From: Hydrogenophilales bacterium
GTDB lineage: Bacteria > Pseudomonadota > Gammaproteobacteria > Burkholderiales > Thiobacillaceae
Assembly (NCBI GenBank): GCA_016719465.1
Contig: JADJYY010000017.1
Span: 1-64,000, forward strand
Length of the DNA: 64,000 nt
Reading direction: 5' to 3'
The notes beneath the pieces were generated by a model, which worked only from the letters and a program-made list of their open reading frames with translations, did no database searches and had not been told where the DNA came from. The translations under genes were made by a program, and so were the position numbers. Below are positions 37,714 through 47,389 of this stretch, piece by piece (the first letter of the stretch is position 1; the number at the start of each line of letters is the position of its first letter).

Positions 37714-38652
37714 ATGTCCGACAACGAGAACCCGGAACGCGGCGCCCTGGAACGCCTGCTGCTGGCCCACCTGACCGAGCAGCGCAGATCGCGTCGCTGG
37801 AGCGTGTTCTTCAGGTCCCTGGGCTTCGTCTGGCTGTTCATCGTCCTGGGTTTTCTGTTGACCTATGAAGGCGAGGGATTCACCTCGACGGGGCCCCATA
37901 CCGCGCTCGTCGAACTGGAAGGCGAGATCGGCGGCGAGGATGGCATGCGGGCGGACGCCCTGATCGCCGCCCTCAATGGCGCGTTCGATGACAAGCACAC
38001 CAAGGGGGTGGTGCTGCGCATCAACAGCCCTGGTGGTAGTCCCGTCCAGGCCGGTCAGGTCTACGACGAGATGCGTCGCCTGCGCGGCAAATACCCCAAG
38101 ATTCCCCTCTACGTGGTGGTGGACGATATCTGCGCCTCCGGCGGTTATTACATCGCCGCGGCGGCGGATCGCATTTTCGTCGACAAGGCCTCCTTGGTGG
38201 GTTCCATCGGCGTGCTCATGGATGGCTTCGGCTTCACCGAAGGCATGAAGAAACTGGGCGTGGAGCGCCGGCTGCTGACGGCGGGGGACAACAAGGGCTT
38301 CCTGGACCCCTTCTCGCCCATCGACCCGCGCCAGGAGGCCCACGCCAGGACCATGCTGGGCGAGGTTCACGACCAGTTCATCCAGATCGTGCGCCAGGGG
38401 CGTGGCGCGCGTCTCAAGGAAACCCCCGACATGTTCAGCGGCTTGGTCTGGAGCGGCACCCGCAGCATCGAACTGGGACTTGCCGATGCCCTGGGCAGCC
38501 TGGACTACGTGGCGCGGGAAGTGGTCAAGGCCGAGGACATCGTCGATTTCACGCCCCAGGAAGGGCTGGCCGAACGGCTTGCCCGGCGCATCGGCACCTC
38601 CATGGGCCAGGCCATGGGGCCCTGGGCCAGGGAACATCCGCGTGTTCATTGA
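37714..38652 (+). CDS. sppA: Signal peptide peptidase SppA-like (S49)
   Basis: A 312-residue S49 peptidase with one N-terminal helix (SLGFVWLFIVLGFLLTYEGE). GVVLRINSPGGSPVQAGQVY, the nucleophile Ser in DDICASGGYYIAAAADRIF, and the base Lys in TAGDNKGFLDPF form the active site. This short form acts in the inner membrane on leftover signal peptides. Confidence 0.93.
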   Translation: MSDNENPERGALERLLLAHLTEQRRSRRWSVFFRSLGFVWLFIVLGFLLTYEGEGFTSTGPHTALVELEGEIGGEDGMRADALIAALNGAFDDKHTKGVVLRINSPGGSPVQAGQVYDEMRRLRGKYPKIPLYVVVDDICASGGYYIAAAADRIFVDKASLVGSIGVLMDGFGFTEGMKKLGVERRLLTAGDNKGFLDPFSPIDPRQEAHARTMLGEVHDQFIQIVRQGRGARLKETPDMFSGLVWSGTRSIELGLADALGSLDYVAREVVKAEDIVDFTPQEGLAERLARRIGTSMGQAMGPWAREHPRVH

Positions 38653-38909
38653 AGCGGCAGGCCGGGTTGGCAAGCGACTACGTGCCCATTGCCTGCGCCG
38701 AGCATGAGCGGCTCGAGTTCGCTGTGCTGCGCCGGCAAAGACTGCGCCTGGAATATCGCGATGAAAGCGGGCTGACGATCAGCCGCATCGTGCTGCCCAC
38801 GGATGTGGCGACCCGGGATGGCGCGGAGTGGCTGAGCTATCGGGAGATGGAGGGAGGCGAGGGCGTGATCCGGCTGGACCGGATCGTTTCCGCCAAGCCG
38901 GCCGTCTGA
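38649..38909 (+). CDS. Rof-like Rho-binding antiterminator
   Basis: An 86-residue protein starting at TTG 38649, overlapping the sppA stop. DYVPIACAEHERLEFAVLRR, DVATRDGAEWLSYREMEGGE and VIRLDRIVSAKP match the Rof/YaeO pattern (DYxPIxC, LE.A, RLDKI). Rof binds Rho and blocks termination. The match is by eye and the family is short, so the call is moderate. Confidence 0.6.
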   Translation: MKRQAGLASDYVPIACAEHERLEFAVLRRQRLRLEYRDESGLTISRIVLPTDVATRDGAEWLSYREMEGGEGVIRLDRIVSAKPAV

Positions 38910-38931
38910 CGGGTTCCCGCAAGCCAGGCGC

Positions 38932-38973
38932 AAAATAAAAAGCGCCCGGTCGGCCGAATGGCCTCGCGGGCGC
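38932..38973 (-). terminator. Terminator after the phasin gene
   Basis: On the minus strand GCGCCCG ... CGGGCGC, with an inner GGCC/GGCC stem, is followed by TTTTTATTTT. It sits 32 bp after the phaP stop and may also work for the plus strand. Confidence 0.8.
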
Positions 38974-39004
38974 CGGAGGGAGCGCGGTAGGTATCAGGCA
39001 GGTA

Positions 39005-39377
39005 TCAGGCGGCGACCTTGATCATGCTGGAAGCGCGGGCGGCCTGTTCCTGAGCCATCTTGACGCCTTCCTGGATCGGCGCCGTATTCGGTGCTGGACT
39101 CGTTGGCGAAAGCCATGCTTTCACGCAGAGCGGCCATGTTGCGCTCGCCACATTCGCGCAGCAGGGAGGTCTGACCGGCGATCAGGTCCTGGTAACCCTT
39201 GGCCTTGGTCATCAGTTCCAGGCCACGGGCGCCGGCATCCATGTAGAAGGCGGCCAGGTCGGCCTGGTACTGGAACAGCTTTTCGAAGGTACGCTGGTTC
39301 AGTTCGCCGATCTTGCGGGCGGACTCCATGGTGGTTTCGGTGGTCTTCTCGATCATTTCCATCATTTCTTTCTGCAT
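39005..39377 (-). CDS. phaP: Phasin, frameshifted near its end
   Basis: A phasin of about 124 residues that coats PHB granules: KIGELNQRTFEKLFQYQADL and MAALRESMAFANESSTEYG are typical amphipathic helices. One base is missing near 39078; restored, the end reads QEGVKMAQEQAARASSMIKV and stops at 39005. It has its own control region with two PhaR-type boxes. Confidence 0.9.
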
Positions 39378-39417
39378 GGTGTTTCTCCTGGGTGACAAGT
39401 TAAGGGGTTCGGTCGAT

Positions 39418-39447
39418 TTGTGCGGTGCACAAATGATGCAGTGCACA
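39418..39447 (-). promoter_or_regulatory. Two PhaR-type boxes before phaP
   Basis: TTGTGC-GGT-GCACAA (39418-39432, perfect arms) and TGC-AGT-GCACAA (about 39436-39448) lie 40-70 bp before the phaP ATG. The same motif recurs before phaA and phaE. PhaR repressors bind phasin promoters, so these are likely its sites. Confidence 0.7.
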
Positions 39448-39511
39448 ATATCGAAATCCAGTTTGTCCTGTCAACACCCCAAGCGAAATTTTTTTGTGGC
39501 TTTGCCGAGTG

Positions 39512-39982
39512 TCAGCTTTTGTCGCCGCTGTTCTCGTCCGCGCTGGCGGATTTCCGAGAGAGTTCTTCCATGTCCTTCCAGAAACCCATGTTCTGCTGGC
39601 CCAGCTTCACCCAGAACTCCATGGGGTTGCCACCCCACACGCCCTGCATCTGCTCGGTGAACATGCGCTGCTGCTTGAGGAAAAGATCCAGGCTCTGGTC
39701 GAGGAAGGTGGTGAAGGCGGCCTGGGCGGTATCGCCGTAGAAACGAATGAAACGCTCCAGCATGGCGGCGGTGAACATGGGTGAGCCGCCGGCTTCCTGG
39801 TCCATGATGATCTGCAGCAGGATGGTGCGGGTGATGTCGTCCTCGGTCTGGGAATCCAGCACCTTGAACGGGATCGCGCGCATGACCAGATCCTTCACCT
39901 CGGCGAGCGTGATGTAGCGGCTTTCCTCGGTATCGTAGAGACGCCGGTTGGGGTATTTCTTGATCAGGCGTTCGGTGGTCAT
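39512..39982 (-). CDS. phaR: PHB synthesis repressor PhaR
   Basis: A 156-residue regulator: RLIKKYPNRRLYDTEESRYI is the DNA-binding PHB_acc_N domain, and RTILLQIIMDQEAGGSPMFT starts the PHB-binding part. PhaR leaves DNA when it binds PHB, releasing phasin expression. It lies between phaB and phaP on the same strand. Confidence 0.95.
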   Translation of the reverse strand: MTTERLIKKYPNRRLYDTEESRYITLAEVKDLVMRAIPFKVLDSQTEDDITRTILLQIIMDQEAGGSPMFTAAMLERFIRFYGDTAQAAFTTFLDQSLDLFLKQQRMFTEQMQGVWGGNPMEFWVKLGQQNMGFWKDMEELSRKSASADENSGDKS

Positions 39983-40005
39983 GATGTTTACATCCCTTGA
40001 ATAGG

Positions 40006-40029
40006 GGCCGGCGGTGAACCCCGCCGGCC
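40006..40029. terminator. Hairpin between phaB and phaR
   Basis: GGCCGGCGG and CCGCCGGCC pair around a 6-nt loop, 16 bp after the phaB stop. It lacks a T-run on the minus strand, so it may only slow or stabilise the transcript. Confidence 0.45.
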
Positions 40030-40045
40030 GTTTGTGGCTAGTGCA

Positions 40046-40792
40046 TCAACACATATGCTGTCCGCCGTTGGCCGCGATGTTGGCGCCGGTGATGAAGGCG
40101 CCGTCTTCCGATGCCAGGAAGGCCACCAGGGCGGCGATTTCCTCCGGCTTGCCCAGGCGTCCCACGGGGATCTGCGCGATGATCTGGTTGCGCACGTCCT
40201 CGGGGATGGCCATCACCATCTCGGTACCGATGTAGCCCGGGGAGATGGAGTTGACCGTGATGCCCTTCTTCGCGGTTTCCTGGGCCAGGGCCATGGTGAA
40301 ACCGTGCATGCCGGCCTTGGCGGCCGAGTAGTTGGTCTGGCCGAACTGGCCCTTCTGGCCGTTGATGGAGGAGATGTTGATCACCCGGCCCCAGCTCTTG
40401 TTCAACATGCCGTCGATGAACTGCTTGGTGACGTTGAACACCGAGTCCAGGTTCACGGTCAGCACCGCGTTCCACTGGTCGGCGGTCATCTTGCGGAAGG
40501 TGCCGTCCTTGGTGATGCCGGCGTTGTTGACCACGATGTCCGCGCCGCCGAAGTCGGCGTTGAGCTTGTCGCCCATGGCCTTGCAGTCGTCCAGGCTGGA
40601 CACGTCGCACTTGACGATGGCCATGTCGAAGCCGGCGTCGGCCATTTTCTTCTTCCACTCGCTGGCCTGGGCTTCATCCATGTAGGTGGACACCACCTTG
40701 CAGCCGGCCTGGGCCAGCTTGATGCAGATGGCGCTGCCGATACCGCCGGTTCCACCGGTGACCAGGGCGACTTTTCCGTTCAATCCACTCAT
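40046..40792 (-). CDS. phaB: Acetoacetyl-CoA reductase
   Basis: A 248-residue short-chain dehydrogenase that makes (R)-3-hydroxybutyryl-CoA with NADPH. Cofactor motif TGGTGGIGSAI, NNAG in IVVNNAGITKDG, Ser in NISSINGQKGQFG and the YxxxK motif in TNYSAAKAGMHGFT are present; SPGYIGTEMV is typical of PhaB. It starts 4 bp after phaA. Confidence 0.96.
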   Translation of the reverse strand: MSGLNGKVALVTGGTGGIGSAICIKLAQAGCKVVSTYMDEAQASEWKKKMADAGFDMAIVKCDVSSLDDCKAMGDKLNADFGGADIVVNNAGITKDGTFRKMTADQWNAVLTVNLDSVFNVTKQFIDGMLNKSWGRVINISSINGQKGQFGQTNYSAAKAGMHGFTMALAQETAKKGITVNSISPGYIGTEMVMAIPEDVRNQIIAQIPVGRLGKPEEIAALVAFLASEDGAFITGANIAANGGQHMC

Positions 40793-40796
40793 TTTC

Positions 40797-41983
40797 TCAA
40801 ATCCTTTCGACAGCGAGAGCGACGCCTTGACCGCCGCCGATGCACAGCGTGGCAAGACCTTTGTTGGCACCGGTACGTTGCATGCCATATAGCAGCGTGA
40901 CCAGGATGCGGGCGCCGGAAGCGCCGATGGGGTGGCCGATGGAGATGGCGCCACCGCTCACGTTCACGTTCACCGGATCGAAACCCAGTTCCTTGTTCAC
41001 CGACATGGCCTGGGCGGCGAAGGCCTCGTTGGCCTCGATCATGTCCAGGTCCTTGGCCGACCAGCCGGCGCGATCCAGACACTTGCGCACGGCGGGAATC
41101 GGGCCCGTGCCCATGATGGCCGGGTCCACGCCGGCGCTGCCGAAGGAAACCACGCGGGCGATGGGCGTCAGGCCGAGCAGCTTGGCCCGGGCGCCGGAAT
41201 CATCACCACGACGCCGGCGGCGCCGTCGTTGATGCCGGAGGCGTTGCCGGCGGTGACCGAGCCGTCCTTCTTGAAGGCGGGCTTCAGCTTGGCCAGGCTC
41301 TCCGCCGTGGTGCCGGCGCGCGGGAATTCATCCTTGGCGAAGACGAGCGGATCGCCCTTGCGCTGGGGAATCTCGATGGGAACGATCTCCGGATCGAAAT
41401 GACCCGCCTTCTGGGCCGCCTCGGTGCGCTGCTGGGACGTGGCCGCGAACAGATCCTGCTCGGCGCGGCTGAACTCGTACTTGGCGGCGATGTTCTCGGC
41501 GGTGATGCCCATGTGGCAGTCGTTGAAGGCGCACCACAGACCGTCCTGGATCATGGTGTCCACCAGTTCCCAGTTGCCCATGCGCTTGCCGTCGCGGGAG
41601 CGGGGCAGCACGTGGGGCGACAGGCTCATGTTCTCCTGGCCGCCGGCGATGACGATGCCGGAATCCCCGGTCGCCACGGCCTGGGCCGCCAGGTGCACGG
41701 CTTTCAGGCCGCTGCCGCAGACCTTGTTGATGGTGAGCGCGGAGACCGTGTCCGGCAAACCGCCGGCCAGGGCGGCCTGGCGCGCCGGGTTCTGGCCCAC
41801 GCCCGCTTGAAGGACCTGGCCGAGGATGACCTCGTCGATCTGCCCAGGTTGCAAATTGGCCCGCGCCAGCAAAGCCCTGATCACATGGGCGCCCAGCTGA
41901 CTGGCGGGAATGCCGGCCAGCGCGCCGCCAAAGGATCCGACAGCGGTGCGACCCGCGGCCACAATGACCACATCGTTAAACAT
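40797..41983 (-). CDS. phaA: Acetyl-CoA acetyltransferase (beta-ketothiolase), frameshifted
   Basis: The thiolase joins two acetyl-CoA to acetoacetyl-CoA, the first PHB step. Active-site Cys is in NKVCGSGLKAVHLA, His in GGAISIGHPIGASGAR and the second Cys in TLCIGGGQGVALAVE. A break near 41195, after GINDGAAGVVVM, shifts the last third; one base restores it. Total about 395 codons. The ATG at 41983 gives MFNDVVIVAAGRTAVG. Confidence 0.93.
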
Positions 41984-42044
41984 ATGGAAGTCTCCTGACA
42001 AATGAGGAATGCTTCCTCCCCCATTTGAAATTCTATAGGGGTTT

Positions 42045-42083
42045 TTGTGCAGTGCACTTGACAATATTTGCTGCGTCGCACAA
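42045..42083. promoter_or_regulatory. Two PhaR-type boxes between phaA and phaE
   Basis: TTGTGC-AGT-GCACTT (42045-42059) and TGC-GTC-GCACAA (42072-42083) lie between the divergent phaA and phaE genes. They share the TGC-N3-GCAC core with the two boxes before phaP. A TTGACA (42058-42063) between them could be a -35 box for phaE. Confidence 0.65.
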
Positions 42084-42125
42084 AAATCCGCTTGTACATT
42101 ACTTTTCTCTATGAAGGAGAGGACC

Positions 42126-43245
42126 GTGGGCAACTCGAACAACTGGATGGACAACTGGCTGGAGTCCCAGCAGAAGTACTGGAACGCCTGGTCGGACATG
42201 GCCCAGCGCGGCATGAAGGCGCCCGAGGCGCCCAAGAACCCCCTGGCGGATGGCCTCAACCAGTGGTGGCAGGCGGTTTCTCCCATGGCGCCGCCGACCG
42301 GTCGCGACGTGTTCGACCGCCTGATGGATGTCAGCAAGGGCTACTACAGCATGGCCGAGCGCTTCATGAGCGGCGCCCAGGGCAACAAGGATGGTGGCAT
42401 GGACGCCATCAACGGCTGGCTCGACGGCATGCAGAAGATGTGGAGCGACTGGTCCCAGGCCGGCGCCGCCTTCCGTCCGGATTCCCTGTTCGGCGGCAAC
42501 CAGTTCAAGGGCCTGACCACTTTCTGGGATCTGCCCATGGATACCTGGAACCGCCTGGCGGCCAACGTCATGCCCATGCCCGGCGACTTTACCCAGGCCT
42601 TCCATCCGGAAGGGGGCAATCCCGTGCACCAGCAGGTCAACAAGTTCCTGTCGATCCCGGCTGTCGGCTACTCCCGGGAATCCCAGGAGCAGTACCAGAT
42701 CCTCGCCCAGCGTCAGATGGACTATATGAGCGCCATGCAGGCCTACCAGACGGCCTTCGGCAAGCTGGGCATGGAAACCACCACGCGCTTCCAGCAATCG
42801 CTCCAGACCCGCGCCAAGGAAGACAAGCCCATCTCCAGCCTGCGGGAACTGTATGACCAGTGGGTGGAAATGAGCGAAGCGGCCTATGCCGATTTCGTCA
42901 TGACCCAGGAGTACCAGACCCTGTACGGGCGCCTGGTCAATACCCTGCTGGCCCTCAAGCAGCAGATGGCCCGCATGGTGGACCAGACCCTGGAAGCCAT
43001 GCACATGCCCACCCACGCCGAGATCAGCACCCTGCAATGCCGGCAACAGGAATTGCGTCGCGACAACCTGAGGTTGCATAAGGAAATCAAGGGGATGCAG
43101 TCGCAACTTGAAGCATTGCGCAAGACCTTGCTGCAGGGCGAGGCCGAGGACGAGGACGAGCCGGAGGAAGCGCCTCGACGCCAGGCGCGCCCCGCCGCCA
43201 AGCCCGCCACCGCCAAGCGCGCTCCCGCCGCGCGCAAGCAAATAA
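42126..43245 (+). CDS. phaE: Class III PHA synthase subunit PhaE
   Basis: PhaE is the helper subunit of class III PHA synthases. GTG 42126 follows AAGGAGAGG. The protein is Trp/Met-rich (NNWMDNWLESQQKYWNAWSD, LYDQWVEMSEAAYADFVMTQ) with a coiled-coil end (LQCRQQELRRDNLRLHKEIK) and a basic Ala/Lys tail. As written the frame has no stop and runs on through phaC; a one-base indel would place TAA at 43243, which is the likely true end (about 373 residues). Confidence 0.88.
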
Positions 43246-43278
43246 GCCAAATAAGCCAAGCAAACCAGGAGAATATCC

Positions 43279-44342
43279 ATGCTGCCCTTCGACATGCGCC
43301 CCGATGCCGTCATGCAGGAACTCACGGCCTACGGCCAGAAGCTTTCCCATGGCATGAAGAACCTGATGGAAGTCGGCGAGATTTCCACCGGCGTCACGCC
43401 CAAGACCGTGGTTTACCAGGAAGACAAGCTCACCCTGTTCCGCTTCAACCCGTCGGCCGACAAGGTCCAGAACAAGGTTCCCCTGCTCATCGTCTACGCC
43501 CTGGTGAACCGGCCCTACATGACCGACATCCAGGAAAACCGCTCCACCGTGAAGGCCCTGATGGACGCGGGCCAGGACGTCTACCTGGTGGACTGGGGCT
43601 ACCCGGATCGAGCCGACCGCTATCTCACCCTCGACGACTACATCAACGGCTACCTGGACCGCTGCGTCGATGTGATTTGCGAACGACACCGCATCGACAA
43701 GATCAACATCCTCGGCATCTGCCAGGGCGGCACCTTCTCGTTGTGCTACTCATCGCTGCACCCGGAGAAGGTGAAGAACCTGGTCACCATGGTCACGCCG
43801 GTGGATTTCCAGACCCCGGACAACATGCTGTCCCACTGGGTTCAGCAGGTGGACGCCGACCTGGTGGTGGACACCATGGGCAATGTCCCCGGCGAGATGC
43901 TGAACTGGACCTTCCTCAACCTGAAGCCCTACCAGCTCATGGGCCAGAAGTACCTGGGCCTGCTGGACACCCTGGACGACCCGGAAGCCCTGAAGAACTT
44001 CCTGCGCATGGAAAAGTGGATCTTCGACTCCCCCGACCAGGCCGGCGAAGCCTTCCGCCAGTTCATCAAGGACTTCTACCAGCAGAACAAGCTGCTCAAG
44101 GGCGGCCTGGAGATCGGCGAGCCGGTGAGCCTGAAGAACGTCTCCATGCCGGTGCTCAATGTGTTTGCCGAGCAGGACCACCTGGTTCCCCCGATGCCTC
44201 CCGCGCCATGCGCGGCAAGCTGGGCACCAAGGACTACACGGAACTGTCCTTCCCCGGCGGCCACATCGGCATCTACGTCAGCGGCAAGGCCCAGAAGACC
44301 GTGCCGCCTGCCATCGGCAAGTGGCTGGACGAGCGCAGTTGA
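43279..44342 (+). CDS. phaC: Class III PHA synthase catalytic subunit PhaC, frameshifted near its end
   Basis: PhaC polymerises 3-hydroxybutyryl-CoA. The lipase-like box with catalytic Cys is NILGICQGGTFSLC, Asp is in NVFAEQDHLVPP and His in FPGGHIGIYVSG. One C is missing from a C-run near 44195; restored, the protein ends VPPAIGKWLDERS at 44342, about 355 residues, normal for class III. CAGGAG precedes ATG 43279. Confidence 0.95.
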
Positions 44343-44372
44343 GCGCCTAGGCCCGGAGCAAGGGCGTTACAC

Positions 44373-44412
44373 AACGGCCCGCCCGGGGTTCCCGGCCGGG
44401 CCGTTCATCTTT
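44373..44412 (+). terminator. Terminator after phaC
   Basis: AACGGCCCG and CGGGCCGTT form a strong stem with a C/G-rich loop, followed by CATCTTTCTTTC, 30 bp after the phaC stop. Confidence 0.7.
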
Positions 44413-44423
44413 CTTTCAGGCTC

Positions 44424-44555
44424 TCATCCCGGTATTGCAGGGCCGAGGAAATACTCGACGACCCGGCGCTTGCCGGTCTTGATTTCGACGGTGACCGCCA
44501 TGCCGGGGGAGAGGTTCACGGTTCTGCCGTCCACCTCGATCAATGGCTTCCGGAT
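44424..44555 (-). pseudogene. Remnant of a HlyD-type secretion membrane fusion protein
   Basis: The frame ends with IEVDGRTVNLSPGMAVTVEI and KTGKRRVVEYFLGP, the typical C-terminus of HlyD-family type I secretion adaptors. Homology stops abruptly near 44550, and the rest of the gene and its ABC partner are absent, so this is a leftover of a lost secretion locus. The rest of 44343-44705 holds only the terminator. Confidence 0.65.
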
Positions 44556-44705
44556 ACCGGCTTGCGCCAGTGCCTCGCAAGATTTGACCCGTCTCCCAAA
44601 CGTGCTCGACAGGGGCGCAGTATGGCAATCGGACCGATTTTCCATACAATCCGCCTCTTGCCGGCCAGGCCAGACAAACAACGTCTAAACAATACAGGGA
44701 ATGTC

Positions 44706-45833
44706 ATGCAAACCACGCCTATCCGTGTGCCGGGTCGCGCCAGTTCAATGCATCCCATCGCCATTGGCGGGCAATGGGCGAAGCGTGCCCAGCGATGCGC
44801 GTTCACACGTTGCGCGGCCCGCGGCCTGGGCATGCTGTACGGCATCTCGCTTCTGTCATCGACCGCGCTGGCCGCGACCGGCAACGTGGACGTGTATGGC
44901 GTGTTTTACATCGGGCAATTGAATGCCTACGAAACCACGCTCCACGAATCCGGCATCGGCGCCGCCTATGCCGGCCTGGCCGCGCCCAATCTGGCTTTGA
45001 ATGGCGCCCACCACCGCACGCTGCTCGGACTCAAGGGCGCGAATGAAAGCGGGGGAGGCTGCGCCTGGGGCACCGTGGATTTTGCCCAAGCCCGGGACGC
45101 CCATACCCACCTGGCCGAGATCGGCGCCTGCAAGGACATCGGCGCGGCGCGCCTTGGTATTGGCATCGGCCGAACGAAGTCGGCGGTGGATCGCAGTCTG
45201 GGTGGAAAGAGCAGTTCGACGGGAGACTATCTGATCGCCGAATGGGCCACCCCCATGGGCCACAACCTGGAAGCCAGCGCAACGGGGCTCTATGGCGACT
45301 TTGAAACCGACCACCGGCGCAATTACTCCAATGGTCTCCTGGTAGATACCTCCCTTGGCCGGACCGATGCGCGCTCCACCGCGATACGGCTGAGGCTGGA
45401 CTGGCGGGATGCAGCGATGATCGGCAACCAGACAATCAGCCCCTATGTGGCCTATTCCTGGTCGGAAACGAAGCAGGACGCCTACACCGAAACCGGCGGC
45501 AGCCAGCCTGAATCGTTTGCCGACCAACACTGGAGAGTCAGGGATTTGCGCATGGGCGCGGCAAGCCGGCTGGCGCTGTCCGCCGAAACGGAACTCCACC
45601 TGGCGGCCACCGCGATCCATGTTTTCGGAGAAGACTCGATCGAGATCTCGGGCTCGGGCTTCACCTTGGGAGGCAAGCAGGACGCCAGCAACCGCGTCGG
45701 GTTCACGCTGGATTTCGATCATCGCCTTGCCCCTCGCACCGTGTGGAGCGCGGGGATGGGCGCAACCAGCAGCCTCGACAGCGGAAGTGCCTGGGTTTGG
45801 AGCATCACAACCGGGATACGCGGCGTTTTTTAG
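44706..45833 (+). CDS. Autotransporter-type outer membrane beta-barrel protein
   Basis: A 375-residue protein with an extended basic N-terminus and hydrophobic core ending STALAATG, likely a signal peptide. The rest shows alternating beta-strand patterns (HHRTLLGLKGAN, LIAEWATPMGHNLEASATGL, QTISPYVAYSWSE) and ends in Phe (ITTGIRGVF), as outer membrane barrels do. No passenger domain is visible, so it may be a stand-alone barrel. It stands beside the HlyD remnant. Confidence 0.65.
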   Translation: MQTTPIRVPGRASSMHPIAIGGQWAKRAQRCAFTRCAARGLGMLYGISLLSSTALAATGNVDVYGVFYIGQLNAYETTLHESGIGAAYAGLAAPNLALNGAHHRTLLGLKGANESGGGCAWGTVDFAQARDAHTHLAEIGACKDIGAARLGIGIGRTKSAVDRSLGGKSSSTGDYLIAEWATPMGHNLEASATGLYGDFETDHRRNYSNGLLVDTSLGRTDARSTAIRLRLDWRDAAMIGNQTISPYVAYSWSETKQDAYTETGGSQPESFADQHWRVRDLRMGAASRLALSAETELHLAATAIHVFGEDSIEISGSGFTLGGKQDASNRVGFTLDFDHRLAPRTVWSAGMGATSSLDSGSAWVWSITTGIRGVF

Positions 45834-45878
45834 ATACGGGTGTCCTTCATGATCTGCATGGCCTACCCTGAAGCCATC

Positions 45879-47287
45879 ATGAAACTCACCTTCCACGGCG
45901 CTTCCCGCCAGGTCACCGGCTCCTGCTTCCTGGTCGAATCGGACTCGCTCCGTTTCATCGTCGATTGCGGCATGTTCCAGGGTGGGCGGGCGGCGGAGGA
46001 GCTGAACCGCCGCTTTCCCGGCTTCGATCCGGAAGACCTCGATTTCGTCCTGCTGACCCATGCCCACATCGACCATTCCGGATTGCTGCCGCGACTGTGC
46101 GCCCTGGGATATCGCGGGCCGATCCATTGCACCCGGGCCACGGCGGACCTCCTCGGCGTGCTGCTGCCGGATTCCGCCTTCATCCAGGAGAAGGAGGCGG
46201 AGTGGGCCAACTACGCCAGCCGCAAGACCCGCAAGCGCCACCGGAGCGAACTGGCGCCCCTGTACACCGTGACCCAGGCGCGGGAAACGCTGAAGCGGCT
46301 GAAGCGGCCGGGGTACGACCGGGAAATCCAGCCCCATCCCCGGGTGCGGGTCAAGTTCCGCGACGCGGGCCATATCCTGGGCTCCGCCATCCTGGAAGTC
46401 TGGGTGGAGGAGGGGAGCAAGACCAGAAAACTGGTGTTTTCCGGTGACCTTGGCATGCCGGGACGGCCCATCCTCAAGGATCCCACCCCCATCGATTCGG
46501 CGGACGTGCTGCTGGTGGAATCCACCTATGGCAACCGCTTGCACAAGACCTTGCCGGAGACGGTGGAAGAACTGGCCCACGCCGTGAACGACACGCTCAC
46601 GCGCAAGAAGGGCAACGTCATCATTCCCGCCTTCGCCGTGGGCCGCACCCAGGATCTGCTCTACCTGCTCATGGATCTGGTGCGCCAGGGCCGCCTGCCG
46701 CGCAACCTGGCCATCTTCGTGGATTCCCCCATGGCCGGCAGCGCCACCGAGATCACCCCAGCCACGGCGAGCCTCGCCGGACGAGGAATCCCGGGAATTG
46801 CTGGCCTGGTTCCGCTCCAGCCCGGAAGCGCCCTACCTGCGGGTGACCGAGAACGTGGAGGATTCCATGGCCCTCAACAAGATCCGCCAGGGGGCGGTGA
46901 TCATCTCCGCCTCGGGCATGTGCGATGCCGGGCGCATCAAGCATCACCTCAAGTTCAATCTGCCGCGCTCGGAATGCACGGTGATCATCGCCGGCTTCCA
47001 GGCGGAGGGCACGCTGGGCCGGCGCATCGTGGACGGCGCCAAGACGGTGCGCATCTTCCGGGAAGTGGTACCGGTGCGGGCCGACCTCTACACCCTGGGC
47101 GGTCTTTCCGCCCACGCCGACCGGGATGCCCTGGTGAACTGGCTTTCCCGCTTCAGGAAGCCGCCGGGACGGACCTTCGTGGTCCACGGCGAGTCGGAAA
47201 CGGCGCTAGCTCGCCGATCTGATCCGGGAAGGCTTGGGCTGGAACGTGGACGTGCCGGAGATGGGCGCGGGGTACGCGCTGGATTGA
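45879..47287 (+). CDS. MBL-fold beta-CASP metallo-hydrolase (probable RNase), frameshifted
   Basis: A metallo-beta-lactamase fold with a beta-CASP domain. VLLTHAHIDHSGLLPRL is the zinc motif; FRDAGHILGSAILEV, FSGDLGMPGRPIL and VESTYGNRLH follow, then ISASGMCDAGRIKHHLKFNL and GGLSAHADRDALVNW. Related proteins cut RNA. Frames break near 46760-46790 and 47200; the end (GLGWNVDVPEMGAGYALD) stops at 47287. About 470 codons, the normal size. Confidence 0.88.
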
Positions 47288-47288
47288 G

Positions 47289-47385
47289 CCTTCCCCCTTT
47301 CATGAAGGGGGAGTGAGGGGGGGTGACGCCTTTAGGAGTGCGGATGTCGCTGAATCCCCCCTGGCCCCTTTGCGAAAGGGGGGGA
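47289..47385. repeat. Two CCCCCTTT-type palindromes between convergent genes
   Basis: TTCCCCCTTTCATGAAGGGGGA (47290-47312, split by a CATG centre) and CCCCTTTGCGAAAGGGG (47365-47382), each with outer GGGGGG or CCCCCC blocks. They sit between the ends of the beta-CASP gene and mlaF and may block read-through. Confidence 0.65.
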
Positions 47386-47389
47386 TGCT

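Noticed and set aside
42045..44342. 765-aa PhaE-PhaC fusion
   Set aside because: The middle 320 residues are phaC DNA in the wrong frame. It arises from two small indels and not from a real fusion.
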